A stretch of DNA of 64,000 nucleotides. Origin: UBA8949 sp963675845 (GTDB lineage: Bacteria > Bacillota > Clostridia > Saccharofermentanales > UBA5734). The notes below the pieces were generated by a model. It was not told the origin of the DNA, ran no database searches, and saw nothing but the letters and a program-made list of their open reading frames with translations. The DNA lies in the NCBI GenBank assembly GCA_963675845.1, contig OY776634.1, forward strand, positions 2,480,001 to 2,544,000, in the 5' to 3' direction. Every line of letters begins with the position of its first letter. The stretch's first letter is position 1. Shown one piece after another: positions 18,688 through 27,927 of the stretch. A program made the translations under genes and the position numbers.

Positions 18688-21153
18688 ATGTCAGACGATA
18701 ATCTTGTCCAGCCATCTGAATCCAGGCAGCAGATCCGTACGGCCGTTACGGCGCTGGCGCAGGCCGTTCATCGCAAGGGCGGCCTGGCCGGACCGGCATA
18801 TGCCGGCGTACAGGCTACGGACGGCATTCGCCTGCACCAGCGGTTTTCCAAAAACCTTGAAGCGTCATGGCCGGATGCCAGTATTCAGTCCGAAGTTTCC
18901 CTGGAGGCTCAATTTGCGACCGACTTGTTTGACCTTGTTGTCAGCGGACGCTGCGATGCCCTGATTGAACAGGCTTCTGGTCCGGTTATCATCGAGGCCA
19001 AGTCCTACAACGGCCAGCCGGACAAGCTGCCGGAAAAGGGCGAGGACGTGCATTGGGCCCAAGCCATGATCTATGGTTGGATCTATCTTAACAGCCGGCC
19101 AGAATTATCTGAGATGGAGATCGGCCTGGTCTACCTGGCTCAGGAATCGAAACTGGATGTCTCACATCGCCGTACGCACTCGCGAGGCCAGTTGCAGGAC
19201 TTTTTCATTCGAACCTGCGAAGCGTATATCCAGCAAGTCGGAGACGTCATTACCGGTGCCAGGCTCCGTCTGGCAAGCGGTCTGGACTGCCCCTTCCCCT
19301 ATGGCAGCCTGAGATCCGGCCAGAAGCGCATGATGCAGGAAGTCATCGGAACCGCCCGCCAGACCGGTCTGGCTTTCGTACAGGCGCCAACCGGCACCGG
19401 CAAGACCATGGCCGCCCTGTTCCCTGCCGTCCGTGCCCTGGCCAACAAGCTGACCGAGCATTGTTTCTATCTCACCAACATGACGTCAACCCGGCTGTTC
19501 GCGCAGCGCGCGGTCGCGGATCTTCAGGCGTGCGGACTGCGCATGAAATGTATTGTCCTGTATGCCAAAGAAAAGCTTTGTCTGCAAAGAGACCTTTACT
19601 GCGACAGCCGGCGCTGTCCATATGCCACAGCCTACTACGATCACCTGCCGGATGCTCTGCGCCACCTTTTTCTGGTTGAAAACATCGGCGAGACTGAAAT
19701 CCTGGAAGCTGCCAGGCGATTCAAGGTCTGCCCGTTTGAGCTGGCCCTGGATATGGCGGTTTTCTGTGAGATCATCATCTGCGACTACAATTACGCTTTT
19801 GATCCGCGCATCCGGCTGGACCGATTTTTTGGCCAGGACAGCAAATCTCATTTACTGCTGGTTGACGAAGCCCACAATCTGCCATCCCGATCCAGAAACA
19901 TGTTCAGCGCGGCCCTGGACCGCCAGGGATTGCTCAAGGCACAAGCCGCAGTGAAAGGACATTGTCCGCCGCTGGAAGTCGCTCTCGGGGCCATTCTGGG
20001 CTATATGGACCGTTTGTCTGAAAACCTGGGATCTGAACTGCCCGGACTGGACAACATGGAAAAAGACTTCACGCCGGACAAAATCATGATCGCAGACAAA
20101 TTCCGGGCGGCCAGAGACCTGCCTAAAACATTGTTGTCGCTTCTCGGCCGCATGATCTGGCAATGCCGCGAATACCTTGAACAGGATCCGGATATTCCGA
20201 ACAGACGTCACCTGCTGGACTACTATTTCAGCGCCCTGTATTTCGGACGGGTCGCCGAAGAGTACTTTGATGATACCTATGTCCTGGCCTGTCGTCAGGA
20301 CAAGGATAATACGCTGGTTTCGCTGCTGTGCCTGGATGCGGCCGACAAACTGGCCGCAACCTATGCCGGACGGCATCCGGCGGTCTTCTTTTCCGCAACC
20401 TTGTCTCCGATCAACTACTACGTCGGCCTGATCGCCGGCAAGGGTCTGAACTTGTTGCCGCAAACGCTTCTGCTGGGGTCGCCCTTTCCGACCGAAAACC
20501 TGCTGGTCACCCTCTGTTCAGCCCTCTCAACCCGCTATCGCCAGCGCAGTGAAACGCTTGAGTCTATTTGTGACATGGTTTTTGCGGCAATCCAGGCCAA
20601 AGTCGGCAATTATTTGGTCTATGTGCCATCGTTCGCGTATCTGCAGATGTTCAGAAACTTGCTCAAAGCCATGCCGAATCGCCCGGACGCCTCATTCATT
20701 TTTCAGACCAGCAACATGAGCGAAGCCCAGCGCCGGAAGTTTCTGGACCAGTTTGAGCGCTTCGGCCAAAAGACGCTGGTCGCGGTTGCGGTGATGGGCG
20801 GCATATTTTCGGAAGGAATTGATCTGGTCGGCGACAAGCTGGCCGGGGTCGTTGTCATCGGGGTCGGCCTGCCCCAGATCAGTCCGGAGCGTGAAATCAT
20901 GAAACAGTACTATGGCGAAGTCATGGGCAGCGGATACGAGTTTGCTTATCTGTATCCAGGATTCAACAAGGTCCAGCAGGCTGCCGGTCGCGTTATACGG
21001 ACGGAAGAAGACCGCGGTTTCGTCCTGCTGATCGATGACCGATATGCTACGCCAGCCTACCACAGCCTGTTTCCTGCTGAATGGAAACCGGTAGACGTTC
21101 AGGATGGAGAGGAATTGTCCTCGGTATTGTCTGAATTCTGGTCTGACATCTGA
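18688..21153 (+). CDS. DinG/XPD-type DNA helicase with N-terminal nuclease-like domain
   Basis: 821 residues from the ATG at 18688. Residues 60-130 carry a PD-(D/E)XK-like core: Asp90 in GRCDALIE and EAK at 103-105. The helicase follows: Walker A APTGTGKT (233-240), cysteines 298, 305, 310 and 348 spaced as for the 4Fe-4S cluster of XPD/DinG, the DEAH box at 393-396, and a C-terminal ATPase half ending in QQAAGRVIRT. It is likely a 5'-3' helicase for repair or R-loop removal. The start lacks a ribosome-binding site. Its last 55 bases overlap the 3' end of recO on the other strand. Confidence 0.85.
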   Translation: MSDDNLVQPSESRQQIRTAVTALAQAVHRKGGLAGPAYAGVQATDGIRLHQRFSKNLEASWPDASIQSEVSLEAQFATDLFDLVVSGRCDALIEQASGPVIIEAKSYNGQPDKLPEKGEDVHWAQAMIYGWIYLNSRPELSEMEIGLVYLAQESKLDVSHRRTHSRGQLQDFFIRTCEAYIQQVGDVITGARLRLASGLDCPFPYGSLRSGQKRMMQEVIGTARQTGLAFVQAPTGTGKTMAALFPAVRALANKLTEHCFYLTNMTSTRLFAQRAVADLQACGLRMKCIVLYAKEKLCLQRDLYCDSRRCPYATAYYDHLPDALRHLFLVENIGETEILEAARRFKVCPFELALDMAVFCEIIICDYNYAFDPRIRLDRFFGQDSKSHLLLVDEAHNLPSRSRNMFSAALDRQGLLKAQAAVKGHCPPLEVALGAILGYMDRLSENLGSELPGLDNMEKDFTPDKIMIADKFRAARDLPKTLLSLLGRMIWQCREYLEQDPDIPNRRHLLDYYFSALYFGRVAEEYFDDTYVLACRQDKDNTLVSLLCLDAADKLAATYAGRHPAVFFSATLSPINYYVGLIAGKGLNLLPQTLLLGSPFPTENLLVTLCSALSTRYRQRSETLESICDMVFAAIQAKVGNYLVYVPSFAYLQMFRNLLKAMPNRPDASFIFQTSNMSEAQRRKFLDQFERFGQKTLVAVAVMGGIFSEGIDLVGDKLAGVVVIGVGLPQISPEREIMKQYYGEVMGSGYEFAYLYPGFNKVQQAAGRVIRTEEDRGFVLLIDDRYATPAYHSLFPAEWKPVDVQDGEELSSVLSEFWSDI

Positions 21154-21893
21154 TTGAGGTCCTTGAGCATGTCCAGACGGGTATAGTTCTTTTCCATCTG
21201 CTGGCTCAGATATCTGCCTGATAATTCGATAAAACTGTTGCGGGCTTCAGAACTCAGACCCAGATTGAAAAGCCGCCCGACGGTTGCGGATTGAATGTGT
21301 TCGAGCAGCGCGTGCACGCCCGGTTCAATCCGGAAGGCCTGGCTCGCCCGGCTCATGCATTCGCGCCGACCGCAGACTATGCCGCAACTGACCAGACTGA
21401 AGCGGTCCAGACCGCTACCGGTGCCGCAGACAACACAATGGCTGATACAAGGCGAATAACCGATTTCGATCATGAGGCGGAACTGCGCGATATGAACCGT
21501 CAGCAGCGGATCTTCCCTCGCCTGCAGCGCCTGCATGGCAAATGCCCACAGCCGGTAGATAGCCGGCTGTGCGACTTCGTCACGCATGGAATCGACAAAG
21601 ACCTCGGCCAGATGTGACGCGCAGACCAGCCGCTCGATATCCCGATGCACCGGCCAGAACGCTTCAATCAGGCTGGCCGCGTTGACCCGGTAGCGCCCTT
21701 TGTTGTGAAACAGCTCGAACTCGCTGAAGGAAAACACCTGAGTCGACAACAGCAAGGGGCTCCTGGTCGTTCTCGAGCGTTGAGCGGATACCGTCAGGAG
21801 ACCATGATCTTCGGTCAGCACCGACAGGATACGATCGCTGTCGCCGACCGGAACCTCGCGAAGAACAAAGCCCTTGACCTTGACATGCGACAT
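21099..21893 (-). CDS. recO: DNA repair protein RecO
   Basis: 264 residues, usual for RecO. It has an N-terminal OB fold (KGFVLREVPVGDSDRILSVL), a helical middle part and a zinc-finger-like cysteine set (CISHCVVCG and SCGIVCG). RecO loads RecA onto SSB-coated DNA with RecR. It follows era by nine bases, the normal Firmicutes order. Its 3' end overlaps the convergent helicase gene by 55 bases, with no terminator between them. Confidence 0.92.
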   Translation of the reverse strand: MSHVKVKGFVLREVPVGDSDRILSVLTEDHGLLTVSAQRSRTTRSPLLLSTQVFSFSEFELFHNKGRYRVNAASLIEAFWPVHRDIERLVCASHLAEVFVDSMRDEVAQPAIYRLWAFAMQALQAREDPLLTVHIAQFRLMIEIGYSPCISHCVVCGTGSGLDRFSLVSCGIVCGRRECMSRASQAFRIEPGVHALLEHIQSATVGRLFNLGLSSEARNSFIELSGRYLSQQMEKNYTRLDMLKDLNQMSDQNSDNTEDNSSPS

Positions 21894-21902
21894 GACTTGA
21901 CG

Positions 21903-22865
21903 TCAATCCTTGAGATTATAGCCGAGGTTTTTGAGAATACCGCGGCGGTTTCGCCAGTCCTCGCGGACCTTGACATGAATTTCCAGATAAACCTTGCAGC
22001 CCAGAAGGGTTTCGATTTCCTGTCGCGCCCTGCTGCCGATCCGCTTGAGCATGGAACCTTGTTTGCCGATCAAAATACCCTTATGGGTGTCTCTGTCGCA
22101 ATAGACCAGCGCGCTGATGCTGACAAAGTCCCGGTCATGCCCATGCTCCTCGTCCAGCGGCTCGCCCTTGAGGGTTTCTTCAAAACTCTCGATTTCAACC
22201 GCCGTACCATGCGGGATCTCTTCATGGGTCAGCATCAGGATCTGCTCCCGGATCAGTTCAGCCGTGATCGACCGCTCGGTCTGGTCGGTCAGGCTGTCTG
22301 CCGGATAGTATCTGGGGCCTTCCGGCAACAGGGACCGGATCAATGCAGACAGGCGGTCCACGCCGTCACCCGACAACGCAGACACCGGGACGATTGCCTC
22401 AAATTTGAATCGCTGTGAGTAAGCCTCGATCATGGGGAGGACATTTTGCTTGACCACCTGATCGACTTTATTGATCACCAGGATGACAGGCTTGTCCATT
22501 TTTTCGCATTTTTCCAAGATATTGGCTTCAATCACCGGCACCTGGCGCATGGCATGATGGCGAATCGACGCTTCAGCGTCGACCAGCAGCAAAATGACAT
22601 CCGCATCCGACAAGGCCAGGGTTGCCTGGGCCATCATAAACTCGCCAAGCTTGGTCCTGGGCTTGTGCAGTCCAGGTGAATCCAGAAAGATGATCTGGCT
22701 GTCTTTCTCGTCCAGGACGGCTCGGACGATCTGACGCGTCGTCTGAGCTTTCGGGGATGTGATCGCCAGCCGGATGCCGGCCATTTTGTTCAGCAGGGTT
22801 GATTTGCCGACGTTCGGGCGGCCGATCAGGCTGACAAAGCCGGAGTGAATCATATTCTCTTCCAT
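21903..22865 (-). CDS. era: GTPase Era
   Basis: 320 residues. G1 GRPNVGKST (about 16-24), G3 DSPG, G4 NKVD and a C-terminal KH domain with GILIGKQGSMLKRIG. Era binds the 3' end of 16S rRNA and acts in small-subunit assembly. It lies two bases after ybeY and nine before recO. The cdd and dgkA genes that often sit between ybeY and era in Firmicutes are absent. Confidence 0.96.
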   Translation of the reverse strand: MEENMIHSGFVSLIGRPNVGKSTLLNKMAGIRLAITSPKAQTTRQIVRAVLDEKDSQIIFLDSPGLHKPRTKLGEFMMAQATLALSDADVILLLVDAEASIRHHAMRQVPVIEANILEKCEKMDKPVILVINKVDQVVKQNVLPMIEAYSQRFKFEAIVPVSALSGDGVDRLSALIRSLLPEGPRYYPADSLTDQTERSITAELIREQILMLTHEEIPHGTAVEIESFEETLKGEPLDEEHGHDRDFVSISALVYCDRDTHKGILIGKQGSMLKRIGSRARQEIETLLGCKVYLEIHVKVREDWRNRRGILKNLGYNLKD

Positions 22866-22867
22866 GG

Positions 22868-23389
22868 TTAACCTCTTTTCATTCCTAGTTTGCTCATAAT
22901 TTTCTTTTGCATGGCCAACATGACGGTTTCGTCAGTGGAGTTCATGTGGTCATAGCCAGCCAGGTGAAGCAGGCCGTGGACGATCAGGAAGGCAACTTCC
23001 CGCTCAGCCGAATGGCCCAGGTCAATCGCCTGTTCAAACGCCCGATCCAGCGATATCACCAGATCGCCCAGCATAACCGCTGGTTGACCGGGCTGTTCCA
23101 AAACCAGATCACAGGCTTCGATTGACTGGATGATCCGACCCTGGCTGGCCTCGATCATCGGAAAAGACAAAACATCCGTCATCCGGTCGATGCCCCGGCT
23201 TTCACGATTAATCCGACGCATGGTTCTGGGGCCAGCAAAAGCAACCGAAACAATTGTATCCAGTTGTCTTTCAGACAGATCGCCTGCGGCTGGACAGGCT
23301 GCCCAGGCTGCCGGCAATACCTCTCGTATCAGCTTTTTCCAGCCTGCTATCCTATGCTTACGCTGTCGGTTGACGAACTGAACGATCAT
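22868..23389 (-). CDS. ybeY: Endoribonuclease YbeY
   Basis: 173 residues ending in the zinc motif HGLLHLAGYDH (about residues 144-154), diagnostic of YbeY, which matures 16S rRNA and takes part in ribosome quality control. Its start overlaps the end of pgpH by 32 bases. The order phoH-pgpH-ybeY-era-recO is conserved in Firmicutes. Confidence 0.95.
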   Translation of the reverse strand: MIVQFVNRQRKHRIAGWKKLIREVLPAAWAACPAAGDLSERQLDTIVSVAFAGPRTMRRINRESRGIDRMTDVLSFPMIEASQGRIIQSIEACDLVLEQPGQPAVMLGDLVISLDRAFEQAIDLGHSAEREVAFLIVHGLLHLAGYDHMNSTDETVMLAMQKKIMSKLGMKRG

Positions 23390-25472
23390 CTGGATACTTC
23401 ACCCTTTCATGGAAATGACCCGTATAGACCTGGAGGAACGCTTGAATGATCAATTCGACATCGTGGAAAGACAAGTCGGAATTGATCAGCTGGTCCTGGT
23501 CATTCTTGCCCTTGATCAGGCGTCGGATCAGTTTTTCGGCGTCATCCAGATTGTTCGTACCGGTTGACCGCATGGCAGCTTCAATGGTATCGGCCAGCAT
23601 GACAATCGCCGATTCGCGGCTGGACGGTACCGGACAGGCATACTTGAAGTCTTCCGGGTCAGGACTTTGCCGCTGGCCATCCTCAGCCCCTTTCTTAGCC
23701 TTGTGGTAGAAATAGGCATGTTCGGTGGAGCCATGGTGTTCGTTGATAATCTTGAGAATCGGTCCGGGCAGTCGGTAGCGACGCCCGATCCGAACTCCGG
23801 CATCGGGATGGCCCAGGATCATTTCCGCGCTCTGTTCAGGCGACATATAGTCGTGGGGATTCTCACCTTCCTGGTTTTCCGTAAACATGATCGGGTTTTC
23901 AAGTTTGCCGATATCATGGTAATATGCCCCGACTCTGGCCAGCAGCGCATTGGCGCCAATCGCGACAGCTGCAGCGTCCGCCAGGTTGGCGACCATCATG
24001 GAGTGCTGTGAACTGCCGGGCGCTTCGACAAACAGCCGTCTGAGCAACGGATGTCCGGGTTGCGATAATTCAATCAGGCGCATCGGCGATACGGAGTTGA
24101 ACAGCATTTCAAACAGCGGCATGATGCCGATCGCAGCAATCACAGCCAGCGCGCCTGATAAGGCCGCGATGCCGCAGTCCAGTGAAACATCGGCCCAGGA
24201 TTGCTTTTCCATCAAGCCATAGGCAACGGTCATCAGGAAATTGGTGCCGGCTGTCATGATGATGATGTACGCGTAATTGTCCTTGCGGATGATACCCCGG
24301 GTGAAAATCGCCGCGATCAGGCAGCCGAACAGAGCCACCACCATAAACGTCGGATCGAAGTTGGTCATCGGCAGGATCGCCGTGGTCAAGGCAAGGGACA
24401 TGATGATCGCGGCGCGGAATCCGAAATAGGAGGTGATCAGCACAGCCGTGAAATAGACCGGTGGCGACAGCGGGGCTTCACGAGCGGTGTAGACAGACAC
24501 CAGCAGCGGTATAATCAGCGCCAGAGACAACGCGGCAAAATCGCTGACTGTTCGAATGGTTTCCTTTTCGTAATGCCGGAGATAAAAGCTGATGCCAGCC
24601 AACAGGATCAGGATCAGCAGGGCGATGCCGGCAAAATACGAGTAGTCGAATTCACCTGTGTCAATCAGGTCAAGATCCAACAGCAGCAGGTAGATTTCAT
24701 CCGTGATGATGTCGCCGCTTGTGACCAGCCGGCTGCCCTTCTCAATCATGATCGGATTGTTCTGCACTTTGTCATAGGCTGCCTGTCTGGCGTTTTCAGT
24801 CGCGACTTCGTCAAATACGACATTCGGCTTCAAAAGCAATTCCAGCGTCCGCCGGATGATCCCGCTGTCTTCCTGGTAATAGGTCAACGTTGATTCAAGA
24901 TCCTCCATCCTCTCTGAGATCTGCGTCATCAGACCCGCTGTGTCGACGGTTTCGGCCATAATCAGGTTGGAGATCGAGACAACATGGCCACGAATGCTAC
25001 TGTAGCGGTCATCTTCAACAGTAGCGTAGATCAGGGCATCCGATTGGGACATAATAAGACCAAGTTGGTTATTCAGCTCCAAAACGATCTGTTCAGCGAT
25101 CTGCGTCATGTCTGTCGCAACCGGCGTGACATCCGGTGCTTCAGACGGGGTGGGCTGTGGTGTGTCTTCACGGGCTGCTGTCACAACATTAAAAAATGTC
25201 GCAACATCGGCCTTGACATTCGTGGTGATCTGTTCAGATCGAAGCATGACGTCCTGGATCGAGGCGGCTGCATTCAGAGCGCGCAGGTCAGTTTCGGTCT
25301 TGTTTCGGATAGACCGTGTCGCGAAAATGTCGTACGGGCTGGCATCACCGGCCTGCAGGCTGTATTTTTCAGGAATCGAACCCCAGTAAACGGCCAGCAT
25401 CAGCGTGATCACCAAAACGATGGCCATCAGGGCGATCAGAAGCCGTCTGGCTTTTGGATTTCGTTTTATCAT
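23358..25472 (-). CDS. pgpH: 7TM-HD family phosphohydrolase (PgpH)
   Basis: 704 residues: an N-terminal membrane segment (about 12-30), a large extracytoplasmic domain to about 270, seven hydrophobic segments (about 280-460), then a cytoplasmic HD domain with HSMMVANLADAA and YYHDIGKL. PgpH-type proteins hydrolyse cyclic di-AMP. It lies three bases after phoH and overlaps ybeY. The extracytoplasmic domain includes a TPQPTPSEAPDVTP linker. Confidence 0.93.
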   Translation of the reverse strand: MIKRNPKARRLLIALMAIVLVITLMLAVYWGSIPEKYSLQAGDASPYDIFATRSIRNKTETDLRALNAAASIQDVMLRSEQITTNVKADVATFFNVVTAAREDTPQPTPSEAPDVTPVATDMTQIAEQIVLELNNQLGLIMSQSDALIYATVEDDRYSSIRGHVVSISNLIMAETVDTAGLMTQISERMEDLESTLTYYQEDSGIIRRTLELLLKPNVVFDEVATENARQAAYDKVQNNPIMIEKGSRLVTSGDIITDEIYLLLLDLDLIDTGEFDYSYFAGIALLILILLAGISFYLRHYEKETIRTVSDFAALSLALIIPLLVSVYTAREAPLSPPVYFTAVLITSYFGFRAAIIMSLALTTAILPMTNFDPTFMVVALFGCLIAAIFTRGIIRKDNYAYIIIMTAGTNFLMTVAYGLMEKQSWADVSLDCGIAALSGALAVIAAIGIMPLFEMLFNSVSPMRLIELSQPGHPLLRRLFVEAPGSSQHSMMVANLADAAAVAIGANALLARVGAYYHDIGKLENPIMFTENQEGENPHDYMSPEQSAEMILGHPDAGVRIGRRYRLPGPILKIINEHHGSTEHAYFYHKAKKGAEDGQRQSPDPEDFKYACPVPSSRESAIVMLADTIEAAMRSTGTNNLDDAEKLIRRLIKGKNDQDQLINSDLSFHDVELIIQAFLQVYTGHFHERVKYPDDRSVRQPTA

Positions 25473-25475
25473 GCG

Positions 25476-26436
25476 TCAGGCACCTCCCTTTCTGCCGGTT
25501 TTTTCGTAGGCGCGGATAATCCGTTGAACGAGATTGTTTCGAACGACATCCCGCTGTGTCAATTCAACAAAAGCCAGCCCGTCAACATGCTCCAGAATCC
25601 GCTTGGCGTCCTTCAGGCCGGAACGCTTATCGATCGGCAGGTCAATTTGTGTGATGTCACCAGTGACGACCGCCTGTGAGTTGAACCCGAGACGGGTCAG
25701 AAACATCTTCATTTGTTCTGGCGTCGTATTCTGAGCTTCGTCCAGAATGATAAACGCTTCATCCAATGTCCTGCCGCGCATATAGGCCAGCGGGGAGACT
25801 TCAATCAGGCCTTTTTCAAGGTTTTTCAGATAGTTGTCCGGACCCATCAGCTCATGCAGCGCATCATAAAGCGGCCGCATATAGGGATCGACCTTGGTTT
25901 GAAGGTCTCCGGGCAGAAATCCCAGTTTTCTCGCCGGCTTCAACAGCAGGCCTCGTCAGGATGATGCGGCTGACTTCATGAGCCCGGAACGCGTTGACCG
26001 CCATGGCGACGGCCAGAAACGTCTTGCCGGTTCCGGCCGGGCCGATCGCGAAGGTGATCTCGTTTTTTCGAATGGCTTCAATATAATTGCGCTGACCCAG
26101 TGTCTTGCTCATGATCGGCCGGCCTTTGGCCGTCACGCAGACACAGTCCGGCGTATAACCAATAACCTGTTCGAGGTTACCTTCGCGTGCGGTGTCACAA
26201 AGATAGGTCACCAGCTGTGCTGTGACCGATTTGCCCTGGTGGTGGATCTCCAAAAGGCGTTCACAGACGGCAACTGCCTTGGCGAGGTTTTCTTCATCAC
26301 CCTGGATGGCAATGCCCTGGTCGGTGAATTCAATCGCCACGTTGATCTGGTTTTCGATGATTTTCAGATAGTCATTGCAGCTGCCGAATACAGCCTGGGC
26401 AGCCTGCGGGTTTTCTACATTGATGCGACGTTCCAT
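25476..26436 (-). pseudogene. phoH: PhoH-family ATPase interrupted by a one-base frameshift
   Basis: Two reading frames together make a complete PhoH. The first runs from the ATG at 26436 (GGGAGG site) through the P-loop GPAGTGKT and RPAVEAGEK, then goes out of frame. The second resumes at LGFLPGDLQTKVDPY and continues through ILDEAQNT to the normal end. The switch lies at AAAA (25926-25929); family members need AAA there (E-K-L-G), so one extra A is present. It may be a true mutation, a sequencing or assembly error in a short homopolymer, or recoding. PhoH is an RNA-linked ATPase of the PhoH/YbeZ type and partners with YbeY. Confidence 0.85.
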
Positions 26437-26449
26437 GAATCCTCCCGGG

Positions 26450-27169
26450 TCACTCGTCTGCTGGCAGCAGCAGGTCGATTTTGAATGCGATGCTGTTTTC
26501 ACTGAGCGCTGGTATGGTCAGCTCAGGCACGACAGTGATCTGAATATCATACTGGTCGTTGACGAACTGGCTGAACGGCGAGATGATTGTACTCTTGATG
26601 TCTTCCATGTAGCTGACAATATATTGCTCGTCATTCGGATCGGTTATCGCTTTGATCGTAAATTTTGCCGATGCCGGAAAAGCATACCCGTTAATGATAA
26701 TGCTTTCACTGCTTTTTCTGATTTCGGAGGTGGCAACCATTCGTTCATCGTTGACCGAAATCGCCTGGGCGCCGATGCCGCGCAGTTCGTTGACAAAAGT
26801 TCTCAGGATATTGTCGCTGACCAGGGCGTCTTGGGCACAGCTGACCTGGATTTCAATGCCATAATTCGTCACTTCCCTCAGCCCCGCGAAAATTGCTGCA
26901 CGTTCCTTCTCGCGGATAATCGACTGGATCTGCGTATCCTCGCTGGCAGCGTCGTTTTCAAGCAGGCTGATATAGTCATTGAGCTCAGAGTTTCTGGCTG
27001 AAAGGTCTTCATTGATCTGTGCATATTCAATCAGCGAATTCTGCAATTCAGCAAGGTTCGCTTCAGTCAGGTTTTCTGAGTTGACATTTTTCATCTGCAG
27101 GGCGATCAGGATACCCAGGATCATGCAGACCAGCGCAAAGGCGACGGATTGGACAATTTTTTTATTCAT
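26450..27169 (-). CDS. DUF881-family membrane-anchored protein (second copy)
   Basis: 239 residues: one N-terminal membrane helix (about 7-24), a coiled coil (about 35-90) and a C-terminal DUF881 domain (GIEIQVSCAQDAL, GAQAISVNDERM, PASAKFTIKAI). The family is present in many Gram-positive bacteria (YlxW/YlxX in Bacillus) next to division genes, with no firm function. Here the gene overlaps the first DUF881 gene by four bases and precedes phoH by 13 bases. Confidence 0.8.
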   Translation of the reverse strand: MNKKIVQSVAFALVCMILGILIALQMKNVNSENLTEANLAELQNSLIEYAQINEDLSARNSELNDYISLLENDAASEDTQIQSIIREKERAAIFAGLREVTNYGIEIQVSCAQDALVSDNILRTFVNELRGIGAQAISVNDERMVATSEIRKSSESIIINGYAFPASAKFTIKAITDPNDEQYIVSYMEDIKSTIISPFSQFVNDQYDIQITVVPELTIPALSENSIAFKIDLLLPADE

Positions 27170-27927
27170 GGCGATGAAACCTCCAGCAAGTTGATGTACT
27201 GCTCAATGTTGTCAGGATCGGCAAAAGCCGGAATGATGACCTCATCAGATCGCTTGACTGCAACGACCAGGTCAATGCCCTTGGTCTGCCTGAAATTGAA
27301 AAGCTGGTCATTGGCAACAGCTTGGTAGAGACTTTCGCTGTCGCCCAGGGCGGTAATGACATATGGCGGACTCAAGCGTTCCTGATTGCAGCGAATGGTG
27401 GAACCGATGCATTTGATGCTGGACGCGTTGGTCAAACGCTGCCCATTGATCGCGAATGCTGCCGCCCCGGCTTCGATCAGGATATCGATGGCATGCCGAA
27501 TGTCTGTGTCGTGAACGATCGATTCCAGACTATCATTCGGCGTATAATCCGGCTTGTCATCCAGTGTGAGGATGATTCCCGCACCCTTGACTTCGGTAAA
27601 TCCAGCTAAAACGCGGATCTTTTCCAGTTCAGCCAGCAGATCGCCATACCCCTGGCTTTCAAGCAGGCTGCTGATCAACTGGTCCTTTTGCGAGGTCAAA
27701 GCCTCGTTTTCCGCCAACAAGGCGTCGTGCTGGGTCATGTAATCGAGCAGTCTATTCTCGCGCTGGCGATACAACTGTGCCAGGTTTCGGGTATCACTGT
27801 CTGCCTGGACAGACGTGACGTGATTCATGACGATAAAACCAAACAACAGCATCAAGACAAACAGCAGCAGATTTTGTTTGAACCGCCACGTTTTCGCCTT
27901 CGTTTTCAGCCATTGAACCAGTTTCAT
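27166..27927 (-). CDS. DUF881-family membrane-anchored protein (first copy)
   Basis: 253 residues with the same plan as its neighbour: a basic N-terminus, a membrane helix (about 20-38), a coiled coil (about 45-95) and the DUF881 core (GAGIILTLDDKP, GAAAFAINGQRLTN, PPYVITALGD). The two copies are clearly diverged, so the duplication is old. The start overlaps the end of rluD by four bases. It probably forms a complex with the second copy at the membrane (inference). Confidence 0.8.
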   Translation of the reverse strand: MKLVQWLKTKAKTWRFKQNLLLFVLMLLFGFIVMNHVTSVQADSDTRNLAQLYRQRENRLLDYMTQHDALLAENEALTSQKDQLISSLLESQGYGDLLAELEKIRVLAGFTEVKGAGIILTLDDKPDYTPNDSLESIVHDTDIRHAIDILIEAGAAAFAINGQRLTNASSIKCIGSTIRCNQERLSPPYVITALGDSESLYQAVANDQLFNFRQTKGIDLVVAVKRSDEVIIPAFADPDNIEQYINLLEVSSP

